From assembly GCA_964403935.1 (NCBI GenBank), contig CAYOIB010000121.1, forward strand, positions 1-5,425: a stretch of 5,425 nucleotides of DNA, in the 5' to 3' direction. Within the stretch, counting starts at the first letter, position 1. Every line of letters begins with the position of its first letter. Position numbers and translations under genes: made by a program. Below, piece by piece: positions 1 through 5,425 of the stretch. The DNA is from SLLG01 sp964403935. GTDB lineage: Bacteria > Verrucomicrobiota > Verrucomicrobiia > Opitutales > Oceanipulchritudinaceae. The notes under the pieces were generated by a model. That model made no database searches. It had not been told where the DNA came from and saw nothing but the letters and a program-made list of their open reading frames with translations.

Positions 1-182
1 AAAATGAAGGGTGCGGCAAGTAGTGTGGAACAGAGGCGAATTCGACCAGACATCATTAGAATCGCTCGCCATTGGGCGAACATACGCATTCAGATTTGGG
101 ATCGCTGCCATTCGGGGCAAGTCTGGAAGCTTTGTTGGAGATGGAGGGCGATTGATATCTATCAACGAAACCCAAATGGCGT
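1..182. other. non-coding edge, downstream of cinA
   Basis: No convincing gene is seen here. GC is about 49% by hand count, well below the adjacent cinA coding sequence and similar to the other spacers. Two plus-strand reading frames cross the stretch and run into the end of cinA, but neither gives a recognisable protein. There is a near-perfect palindrome TTGATA-TC-TATCAA at 152-165 and a small stem TCGCC-ATTG-GGCGA at 66-79. A weaker stem with similar sequence lies at 106-119. No U-tract terminator for cinA is visible. The stretch could hold the 3' end of a transcript entering from the left, which cannot be judged without more sequence. Confidence 0.5.
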
Positions 183-1475
183 TTAGCACCGCAGTTGCTC
201 CAGGAGTTCGTGGACTTCATACTTCCTGAGTTTCCGTCGCATGAAATCCAAGGCGGCATTCACCGCGCGTTCGCGCACGGCATCGCGTGTTCCTGAATGG
301 TGGATCTTGTAGGACCACACGCCGATCGGGCTGTGGTAGCCGAGGTAGACGGTGCCCGCCGGTTCGCGTCCGCCTTCGGGACCGGCATATCCGGTGACAC
401 TGAGGGCGTAGTCCGCCTCGAAGGTCTCGGCGGCACCTGTGGCCATGGCGACGGCGCATTCCGGGCTCACGGCACCGTGCTGCTCGAGAAGATCACGGGG
501 GATGCCCAAAAGGTTTTCCTTTGCCTCGTTACGGTAGCAGACCAGACCGCCGACAAATACTTTTGAAGCTCCACAGGCGTCGGCGAAGCGGGCGGCGAGC
601 AGACCGGCGGTGCACGACTCGGCGACGGCGAGGCGCTTCCCGCCCTCGCGGAGGTGTCTCAGAATGATTTCGGAAAGGGCGATGTTTCCGAAGGTGGCGA
701 AGGCAGGTCCGAGAGCCTCACGACAGCGGTTTCCCAGATCGTGAAGCTCTTTGGGGGAGAGCGATGCTTCGGTACGTGCGCCGAGGCGCACATCGACCAT
801 CCCATTGTGGGCGCAATAGGCCGTCTGGAGTCGGTCGGCGTATGGCTCAAAGAAAGGATCGAGGGTTGCCGCGACCTGGCTTTCGCCCATTCCGGCTGAG
901 CGGATTTGGAGGAAAGGGATGCGTTCGTTGGCCCAGCCAAGGCCGATGAGGCGGGGGAGAACAGATTCCTCGAACATCGGTTGCAGCTCGGAGGGCGGGC
1001 CGGGCAGGATCAGGAGAAGGCCGTCCTCGTGTTCCAGCCATTGACCGGGAGCCGTGCCCCGGGGATTTGCAAGGGCTTCGGCACCTTCGATGATTCTGCA
1101 TTGGCGCAGATTATTATCGGTGAGGTGGGCTCCGCGGCGCTGGAAGTGGGCACGGATGCTTTCTTCGGTGCCGGAATGATGGTGCAGGGGGCGGCCGAGC
1201 GCCTCAGCCAGGGCATCGACTGTGCGGTCGTCGGAGGTCGGGCCCAGCCCGCCGGTTGTGATGACGATGTCGGCCCGCTTCCGAGCGTCGAGGAAGGCTT
1301 CGCGAATGGCCGCGGGATCGTCCTGGATCTCCTGGGCACGCATCAGCTTGAGCCCGTATCGGCTCAGCCTTTGGCCGATGAAGGTGAGATGGGAGTTTGA
1401 GCAGAGGCCAAGGAGGAGCTCATCTCCGAGAAAGAGAAGTTCAACTGTCTTCGATCGTGTCACAGCAGAGATCAC
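183..1475 (-). CDS. cinA: CinA family protein: MoaB-like domain plus nicotinamide-nucleotide amidohydrolase (NMN deamidase)
   Basis: Two-domain CinA, 430 residues, close to the usual full length of about 410-430. The N-terminal molybdopterin-binding-like (COG1058) domain spans about residues 10-175, with GDELLLG at 17-23, TTGGLGPTSDD at 73-83 and LPGPPSEL at 157-164. A linker follows, then the C-terminal PncC domain at about 265-418 with AESCTAGL (285-292, carrying the conserved serine), YRNEAK (314-319, conserved lysine), HGAVSPE (333-339) and TGYAGPEGG (361-369). In this family the C-terminal domain converts NMN to nicotinate mononucleotide and ammonia, feeding NAD recycling; the N-terminal domain has been linked to ADP-ribose hydrolysis. 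Both are cytoplasmic. All hallmark motifs are present, so both domains are probably active. The start is a GTG at 1475; a second GTG at 1463 (codon 5) is equally possible, and neither has a Shine-Dalgarno motif. The gene is divergent from uvrC. The old 'competence/damage-inducible' name should not be read as proof of a competence role here. Confidence 0.96.
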   Translation of the reverse strand: MISAVTRSKTVELLFLGDELLLGLCSNSHLTFIGQRLSRYGLKLMRAQEIQDDPAAIREAFLDARKRADIVITTGGLGPTSDDRTVDALAEALGRPLHHHSGTEESIRAHFQRRGAHLTDNNLRQCRIIEGAEALANPRGTAPGQWLEHEDGLLLILPGPPSELQPMFEESVLPRLIGLGWANERIPFLQIRSAGMGESQVAATLDPFFEPYADRLQTAYCAHNGMVDVRLGARTEASLSPKELHDLGNRCREALGPAFATFGNIALSEIILRHLREGGKRLAVAESCTAGLLAARFADACGASKVFVGGLVCYRNEAKENLLGIPRDLLEQHGAVSPECAVAMATGAAETFEADYALSVTGYAGPEGGREPAGTVYLGYHSPIGVWSYKIHHSGTRDAVRERAVNAALDFMRRKLRKYEVHELLEQLRC

Positions 1476-1650
1476 GCGTTATGGGTGGGTCGGCAGAAGC
1501 ATTCTGAATACAGTCGGCTCAGCCGGAATATGTTTAGCGGAGACGACTTTCAGGAGTGGATGCATTGTGCCGGAGTTGCAAGCTGGCAGCGCAGTTTGAG
1601 GAGGTTTCACCAGTTGATTCCGCGGCAATATTCTTCACCCTGATCGTTTG
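1476..1650. promoter_or_regulatory. divergent cinA/uvrC promoter region
   Basis: This 175-base spacer lies between the divergent cinA and uvrC starts, so it should hold promoters for both. GC is about 47% in the stretch 1501-1560. I could not assign a convincing -35/-10 pair on either strand. A short perfect inverted repeat CGGCT-C-AGCCG sits at 1515-1525, and ATTC-T-GAAT lies at 1501-1509. The 12-mer CCAGTTGATTCC at 1610-1621 recurs upstream of yebC in the same orientation relative to the gene. No LexA-type (CTG-N10-CAG) or Gram-positive SOS box was noticed. Confidence 0.5.
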
Positions 1651-3126
1651 ATGGCCGGTCAAGATCTACATCACCTGAAGACGCGGGTGCGGCAGTTGCC
1701 GCCCGGGCCGGGCGTGTACCTGATGAAGGATCGGCTCGGGAGCGTGCTCTACGTCGGGAAGGCCAAGGACTTGCGAAAGCGTGTGGCCACGTATTTTCAG
1801 GATTCGCGGCGGAAGCGCATCGAGCAACCGAAAGTGAGCGCGATGTTGGGCCTGATTCACGACTTTGAATTCATCGAGGTAAAGAACGAGGGCGAGGCTT
1901 TGCTTTTGGAAGGCAAGCTGATCAAGGAGTGGAAGCCTCGCTACAATACGGATTTTACGGATGACAAGCGCTTCCTCATGGTGCGTGTCGACATCGAGAA
2001 CCCGCTGCCGCGATTCCGTCTCGTGCGCTTTCGTCAGAGTGAGCGGTCCGTTTACTTCGGGCCTTTTGCCCACTCCGGCCTGCTGAGGCGAACGCTGGCA
2101 GAGATGCGGGTGCGGTTCGGGGTCCTTCTGAGCGATGGCACGCCCCTGCAGCAGCCGGATGGCACCTGGATTCTCTACGACGATGTTCGGGGGGAGATTT
2201 ATGGGCACGAGAACCGGGTGACGGAGGCCGCCTATCGTGAGCGGGTGCGGGAGGCGTGCACCTTCCTGGAGGGAAAATCCCGGGAATGGCTGGAGGAGTT
2301 GCAGGCCGAAATGGAGCGTGCGGCGGCGGTCCGCGACTATGAGAAGGCGGCACAGCTTCGGGACATTTCCCTCGCTCTGAAGGGGACCCTCGATCGCACC
2401 CGAAAGTTCGCGCGGACCCCGAGGCGAAGAGACGACACGCTCCCGGTGTTGAAGGAACTGCGGGATCAACTTGCGATGAATGCGCTCCCCAGACACATCG
2501 AATGCTTTGATGTCTCCCACATTTCCGGGACCTTCTGCGTCGCTTCAATGGTGCGCTTTTCCGATGGACAGCCGGAGAAGGATAGCTACCGGCGGTATCG
2601 GATCCGAACCTTTATCGGGAATGATGACTATCGGGCGATGGAAGAAGTCGTGGGGCGTCGCTACCGGCGTTTGCATGATGAGGGGCGGGCTTTTCCCGAC
2701 TTGATTGTGATCGACGGGGGCCGAGGTCAGGTGGGGGCGGCTCTCAAATCATTTCTGGCCCAAGGGCTGGAGCCACCGGTCCTCATCGGATTGGCCAAGC
2801 GGGAGGAATCGATTGTCTTCTGTGATGGACGAGAGCCCCTCCAGCTGCCGGCCAACAACCCCGCCCGAATGCTTCTGCAGCGGATCCGGGATGAAGCCCA
2901 TCGCTTTGCCAACACCTACAATGCCGAGCTCCGGAGCCAGCGACTTAAGGAAACCATCCTCGACGACTTCAAGGGACTGGGTGCTGTGAGGCGATCCGCT
3001 CTCTTGAACCATTTTCGCACCTTGAAGCGGTTGGAGGCGGCCTCGGTTGAGGCGCTGCGCGAAGTCGAAGGGATCGGGCCGAAGCTTGCTCAGCAAATAT
3101 ATGAGTTCTTCCGGGCTCAAAAGTGA
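1651..3126 (+). CDS. uvrC: short-form excinuclease ABC subunit UvrC
   Basis: UvrC makes the two incisions flanking a lesion after UvrA/UvrB damage recognition in nucleotide excision repair. The protein has 491 residues against about 600 for typical UvrC. An N-terminal GIY-YIG nuclease domain (about 15-100) keeps Y23, Y34 and R44 and the E82 of EALLLE, aligned by eye to the 3'-incision site. A UVR motif lies at about 218-253 (RDYEKAAQLRD), the UvrB contact in other UvrCs. The RNase H-like 5'-incision domain (about 280-425) has D287 in FDVSHISGT, D326 in NDDYRAM, D355 in VIDGG and H417 in RDEAHRFA, with spacing like E. coli D399/D438/D466/H538. Tandem helix-hairpin-helix motifs follow at about 438-487. 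Missing are the CLEYQI-type cysteine motif after the GIY-YIG domain and about 115 residues between UVR and D287. ATG 1651 is chosen over the adjoining TTG at 1648; neither has a Shine-Dalgarno motif. The reading frame is intact, so the shortening is not a frameshift. A UvrC paralogue elsewhere in the genome cannot be excluded. Confidence 0.94.
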   Translation: MAGQDLHHLKTRVRQLPPGPGVYLMKDRLGSVLYVGKAKDLRKRVATYFQDSRRKRIEQPKVSAMLGLIHDFEFIEVKNEGEALLLEGKLIKEWKPRYNTDFTDDKRFLMVRVDIENPLPRFRLVRFRQSERSVYFGPFAHSGLLRRTLAEMRVRFGVLLSDGTPLQQPDGTWILYDDVRGEIYGHENRVTEAAYRERVREACTFLEGKSREWLEELQAEMERAAAVRDYEKAAQLRDISLALKGTLDRTRKFARTPRRRDDTLPVLKELRDQLAMNALPRHIECFDVSHISGTFCVASMVRFSDGQPEKDSYRRYRIRTFIGNDDYRAMEEVVGRRYRRLHDEGRAFPDLIVIDGGRGQVGAALKSFLAQGLEPPVLIGLAKREESIVFCDGREPLQLPANNPARMLLQRIRDEAHRFANTYNAELRSQRLKETILDDFKGLGAVRRSALLNHFRTLKRLEAASVEALREVEGIGPKLAQQIYEFFRAQK

Positions 3127-3242
3127 GGGGAGATTTTACCCTGATTTGGCAAGCTCCCTGAAGGATTGTCTTGATACCCGCCGGGAGGGGTCCATTCTCA
3201 TCCTTGTGCATCCGCACGGATCCAATTTCGGATCTTCGAACC

Positions 3243-3614
3243 ATGGAACAGGATATCGAAGTCGCGCCGGGGCAGACCATCATTGAGCAAGGTGAGGAGG
3301 GTTCCGGCTTTTTTGTTCTGAAGAAGGGCACCCTCGAAGTTTTCAAGGACGATGTCTTGCTGGCTGTACTCATGTACCCAGGGACAATTTTCGGGGAGAT
3401 GGGTGACATTCTCGGTCGGGCGCGAACCTGCACCGTGAAAGCCAAGAATACAGCGGTGATCACCCATATTGAGGCGAGCACCCTGGAGGAGTTGGTCCAG
3501 ATCCGCCCCGAAATCGCCGCCAAGATCATCCGGACACTCGCGAGCCGCCTCGATCGTACAACGCAGAAGCTTATTGATACAGCGCGGGATAACCCGCTGT
3601 GGTCCTCAAAATAG
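3243..3614 (+). CDS. stand-alone cyclic-nucleotide-binding domain protein
   Basis: A 123-residue protein made of one cNMP-binding (CAP/Crp N-terminal type) beta-roll and little else. Visible hallmarks are the opening VAPGQTIIEQGEEG (7-20), GFFVLKKGTLEVF (22-34) and the phosphate-binding cassette FGEMGDILGRARTCTV (50-65). In the cassette, E52 and R61 occupy the positions that hold the ribose and cyclic phosphate in CAP-type domains. The C-terminal part (79-112) looks helical. There is no helix-turn-helix, kinase, cyclase or membrane segment, so it is not a Crp-type DNA-binding regulator. It probably acts by protein contact or is a purely structural relative; the ligand is unknown. It starts 116 bases after uvrC on the same strand and could be co-transcribed. 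ATG 3243 was chosen because the fold begins right after it. A TTG at 3171 would add 24 residues of unstructured look, though AAGGA at 3161-3165 is well placed for it, so the start is uncertain. Confidence 0.85.
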   Translation: MEQDIEVAPGQTIIEQGEEGSGFFVLKKGTLEVFKDDVLLAVLMYPGTIFGEMGDILGRARTCTVKAKNTAVITHIEASTLEELVQIRPEIAAKIIRTLASRLDRTTQKLIDTARDNPLWSSK

Positions 3615-3703
3615 ACCGGAAGCCTGAATCTCATGGGGCGGAATCTGCCCTCCCAGGTTGCGGAGATATCGAAGGTCCATGTAACATCTGAACCTCACGC
3701 CTG

Positions 3704-4240
3704 ATGAAATTCTATTCGATCCTTCTTTTTGCCATGGTCCCTGCATTTTTATTTGGACGTTCCCACCCGCTTGAGGTCGGGGCGGAAGCACCCTTGGTCG
3801 AGGTCACCATAGATTCCGGGGACACACTCGATCTGAGGAGCGTTTTCGCTGAGAGCCCTGTCTTGATCTATTTCTACCCGCGTTCAGACACCCCCGGCTG
3901 CACCAGCCAGGCCTGTAACCTGCGGGATCACTTTGAAGACCTCCAGGATGCAGATGTCACCGTCCTTGGGGTGAGCACCGATAGCGTCGATCGGCAGGCG
4001 GCCTTCAAGGAAAAGTATAACCTGCCATTCGCTCTGGTGGCGGATACCGACCGCGAGCTGGGCAAAGCCTTTGGCGTTGGAGGCGGCATGATGGGTATGC
4101 ACAGCCGCCAGAGCTTCTTGATCGTAGAAGGAAAAGTCGCCTGGCGCGACCTTTCGGCCACCCCCGCCACGCAAGCGGAGGATGCCCTCGCCGCCTTGCA
4201 GGCTGTCCGGCAACAGGCCCGCTCGCCCGTTGGCGAGTGA
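3704..4240 (+). CDS. PrxQ/BCP-type peroxiredoxin, probably exported
   Basis: A thiol peroxidase of the AhpC/TSA thioredoxin-fold family, 178 residues. It reduces hydrogen peroxide and organic hydroperoxides using a reactive cysteine. The active site PRSDTPGCTSQAC (59-71) has the peroxidatic C66, and C71 five residues later is the resolving cysteine of the atypical two-Cys PrxQ/BCP type. T63 precedes the PGC, and R135 in HSRQSFLIV is placed as the conserved catalytic arginine. The first 18 or so residues (MKFYSILLFAMVPAFLFG) look like a signal peptide: one lysine, a hydrophobic core and a possible cut after G18. It would therefore act in the periplasm or be membrane-anchored, unlike E. coli Bcp, which is cytoplasmic. 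No lipobox cysteine is present. It follows the cNMP-binding gene by 89 bases and converges on yebC. No Shine-Dalgarno motif lies before ATG 3704. The reductant is not encoded nearby. Confidence 0.94.
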   Translation: MKFYSILLFAMVPAFLFGRSHPLEVGAEAPLVEVTIDSGDTLDLRSVFAESPVLIYFYPRSDTPGCTSQACNLRDHFEDLQDADVTVLGVSTDSVDRQAAFKEKYNLPFALVADTDRELGKAFGVGGGMMGMHSRQSFLIVEGKVAWRDLSATPATQAEDALAALQAVRQQARSPVGE

Positions 4241-4258
4241 TCCCCGTGGGCGGGGGAT
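4220..4258. terminator. two adjacent hairpins at the peroxiredoxin/yebC convergence
   Basis: The first stem pairs 4220-4227 with 4232-4239 around a CGTT loop (eight pairs, one of them G-U). It covers the last peroxiredoxin codons and most of its stop. The second stem pairs ATCCCC (4240-4245) with GGGGAT (4253-4258) around a seven-base loop and abuts the first directly. Being palindromic, both would form in either transcript, so a bidirectional terminator between the convergent genes is likely. No U-tract follows on either strand, so it is not a classical intrinsic terminator. It may instead pause polymerase or protect 3' ends. Confidence 0.5.
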
Positions 4259-4285
4259 GGAGTGGCCGTACGCCGGGGAGCGGCT

Positions 4286-5035
4286 TCAGTTTGCGGCGTT
4301 GACCAGCTCCGGTGCGATCTCGCTGCTATCGTAGACATTCTGGACGTCCTCGAGATCATCCAGAGCATCCAGAAGGCGCATCACTTTTTGTGCTGTTTCC
4401 TTGTCCGCGATGGGGGTGAGAAGGGTGGGAATGTAGGCGAGTTCCGCATTGTCCGGCTCGATCTTCGCCTTCTCCAGAGCGGAGGACACGGTGTCGAAAT
4501 CGCTTATGGCACAACGCACCTCGAAGTGGTCACCGTTGTTGATGATGTCTTCCGCCCCGGCTTCGAGGACCACCTCCATCAATTGTTCTTCAGTCGTCTT
4601 CTCGGCTGAGATCAGGAATTGCCCCAATCGATTGAAGCTGTGCTGGACGGAGCCCGGTCCGCCCAGATTTCCCCCGTGCTTGGTAAAGGTAGAGCGGACC
4701 TCGCCGGCGGCACGGTTCTTGTTATCGGTCGTGACCTCCACGATGATGCCCACGGCCCCGGGCCCATAACCTTCATAAGCGAGCTGAAAATACTCCACCC
4801 CCGGAAGCTCGCCGGTGCCCTTCTTGATCGCCCGCTCGATGTTGTCGGACGGCATGTTTGCACCCTTCGCCTTGTTCACGAAAAGGCGGAGGCGAGGATT
4901 GAAATTTATATCGCCGCCCCCTTCGCGGGCGGAGATGGTGATGTCTTTAGCGATCGCGCTGAAAATCTTTCCGCGCTTTGCATCGATGACGGCCTTGTGA
5001 CGCTTGGTCGTGGCCCATTTACTGTGTCCGGCCAT
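4286..5035 (-). CDS. yebC: YebC/TACO1 family protein (transcriptional/translational regulator)
   Basis: 249 residues, the normal family length of about 240-250. It starts with the family signature MAGHSKWA followed by TTKRHK and DAKRGKIF (18-25). Further family motifs are ARLR-like NPRLRLFVNKAK (46-57), AKGANMPSDNIERAIKKG (56-73), YEGYGPGAVGIIVE (87-100), the acidic-asparagine TTDNKNRAAGEVR (102-114), GGNLGGPGSV (121-130) and the C-terminal LDALDDLEDVQNVY (222-235). The family is annotated as DNA-binding regulators (YebC/PmpR). More recent work on bacterial YebC and mitochondrial TACO1 supports a ribosome-associated role that eases translation of proline-rich stretches; which applies here cannot be read from sequence. 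Cytoplasmic. It is divergent from rpmI, consistent with a translation context. The usual ANIKHRK is ATTKRHK here, a mild variation. ATG 5035 starts the conserved N-terminus exactly, with no clear Shine-Dalgarno motif. Confidence 0.96.
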   Translation of the reverse strand: MAGHSKWATTKRHKAVIDAKRGKIFSAIAKDITISAREGGGDINFNPRLRLFVNKAKGANMPSDNIERAIKKGTGELPGVEYFQLAYEGYGPGAVGIIVEVTTDNKNRAAGEVRSTFTKHGGNLGGPGSVQHSFNRLGQFLISAEKTTEEQLMEVVLEAGAEDIINNGDHFEVRCAISDFDTVSSALEKAKIEPDNAELAYIPTLLTPIADKETAQKVMRLLDALDDLEDVQNVYDSSEIAPELVNAAN

Positions 5036-5207
5036 GTATGGTACTTCGGTAGAGGGTCTAGTGATGGATGAAACCTTAAAGGACGAGCTTCCCGAATTTC
5101 TTCTCTGGAATCAACTGGAAATCTTGGCGCCCGCCCGGAGGCGGAATCATTTTTCTCTTTTTCCTTGCGTCCTCCTCTCCGGGCACCTTGTGTTTTCAGC
5201 TTTTCTC
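5036..5207. promoter_or_regulatory. divergent yebC/rpmI promoter and rpmI leader region
   Basis: This 172-base spacer must carry promoters for yebC (minus) and rpmI (plus). No good -35/-10 pair could be named on either strand. Reading frames that cross it are extensions of neighbouring genes without recognisable protein. It contains the 12-mer CCAGTTGATTCC on the minus strand (5107-5118), shared with the uvrC upstream region. A hairpin followed by a T-rich run sits on the plus strand at 5131-5160 and is listed separately. Confidence 0.5.
5131..5160 (+). promoter_or_regulatory. hairpin plus T-rich run in the rpmI leader (possible attenuator)
   Basis: A stem CCGCC (5131-5135), loop CGGA (5136-5139), stem GGCGG (5140-5144) is followed after AATCA by a T-rich run TTTTTCTCTTT. 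This resembles a weak intrinsic terminator 47 bases ahead of the rpmI start. L35-L20 operons in several bacteria are feedback-controlled through a leader RNA, so an attenuator is plausible. The stem is only five pairs, and the T-run starts six bases after it. It does not match a known L20 leader that I can recognise. Confidence 0.3.
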
Positions 5208-5402
5208 ATGATCAAGACGCGCAAATCCATTGCGAAGAAGTTCAAGGTAACCGGCACAGGCAAGGTGCTTCACCGTGCGCCAGGAAAACGACATTTCCTG
5301 CGCAACAAGACGGTGAAGCAGAAACGTCGGATGAGTCAGGACAAGCCCTGCTCACCCGGCGTCACCAAGTTTGTGAAGATCGGCTGCCCGAACCTCTTCT
5401 GA
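5208..5402 (+). CDS. rpmI: 50S ribosomal protein L35
   Basis: L35 (bL35) is a small, very basic protein of the large ribosomal subunit. The 64-residue product matches the family length of 64-66. Family features are KTRKSIAKKFKVTGTGK (3-19), the basic HRAPGKRHFL (22-31) and NKTVKQKRRM (33-42). ATG 5208 is chosen because the conserved text starts right after it; the frame is open far upstream, but that part is not L35. There is no Shine-Dalgarno motif; the bases before the start are T-rich. In most bacteria the order is infC-rpmI-rplT. Here yebC, not infC, lies upstream and divergent, so rpmI appears to lead its operon. rplT (L20) would be expected just past 5402, but only 23 more bases are in view. 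Confidence 0.96.
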   Translation: MIKTRKSIAKKFKVTGTGKVLHRAPGKRHFLRNKTVKQKRRMSQDKPCSPGVTKFVKIGCPNLF

Positions 5403-5425
5403 ACCCTGACGCGACCTAACGCGCC

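Noticed and set aside
61..120. Imperfect direct repeat (61-80 and 101-120) as a possible repeat array
   Set aside because: Only two partial copies about 20 bases long with indels; no third copy and no similarity in between.
152..165. Palindrome TTGATA-TC-TATCAA as a possible operator
   Set aside because: It is short, single-copy and downstream of cinA with no gene start known beside it; chance is the simpler explanation.
11..229. 72-codon plus-strand frame at the left edge, GTG start
   Set aside because: It has no known motif and no ribosome binding site, and it runs 47 bases into the cinA 3' end. Its composition matches a spacer. A real small gene is not excluded but not supported.
906..1400. 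164-codon plus-strand frame opposite cinA
   Set aside because: It lies wholly within cinA, whose motifs are unambiguous; the translation is low-information and unrecognised.
1666..2520. Long minus-strand open frame (284 codons) opposite uvrC
   Set aside because: It is antisense to a well-supported UvrC in a GC-rich region, where such shadows are common; its translation has no recognisable motif.
3636..3650. GGGC/GCCC stem after the cNMP gene as a terminator
   Set aside because: Only four or five pairs with a seven-base loop and no following T-run.
5004..5207. In-frame N-terminal extension of L35
   Set aside because: The L35 family starts at about residue 69 of this frame; the upstream part crosses the yebC start and is not L35-like.

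Overview
This 5.4 kb window is gene-dense bacterial chromosome with six recognisable protein genes and no RNA genes, mobile elements, CRISPR arrays or large repeats. Coding stretches are GC-rich (about 68% in one 60-base sample inside cinA), while spacers fall to about 45-50%. The taxon cannot be fixed from the sequence alone. The L35 protein (start MIKTRKSIAKKFKVTGTGK), the lack of Shine-Dalgarno motifs and the short UvrC suggest the PVC group, possibly Verrucomicrobiota; this is a tentative inference.

Layout from left to right: a 182-base non-coding edge; cinA on the minus strand (two-domain CinA / NMN deamidase); a 175-base divergent spacer; on the plus strand an unusually short uvrC, then a stand-alone cyclic-nucleotide-binding domain protein, then a PrxQ/BCP peroxiredoxin with a probable export signal. 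The peroxiredoxin gene converges on a minus-strand YebC/TACO1 gene, with two back-to-back GC-rich hairpins at the junction. A 172-base divergent spacer follows, then rpmI (ribosomal protein L35) on the plus strand, whose usual partner rplT would lie just beyond the window.

Two themes emerge. The left half concerns genome and nucleotide maintenance: UvrC makes the incisions of nucleotide excision repair, and CinA recycles NMN, a by-product of the NAD-dependent ligase that seals such repairs. The right half concerns translation: YebC-family proteins act on transcription and/or ribosome function, and L35 is a large-subunit protein. The peroxiredoxin fits a general stress role. There is no strong evidence for a new multi-gene system. 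The most unusual item is the UvrC, which keeps both nuclease active sites but lacks the usual cysteine motif and roughly 115 residues between the UVR motif and the second nuclease domain.
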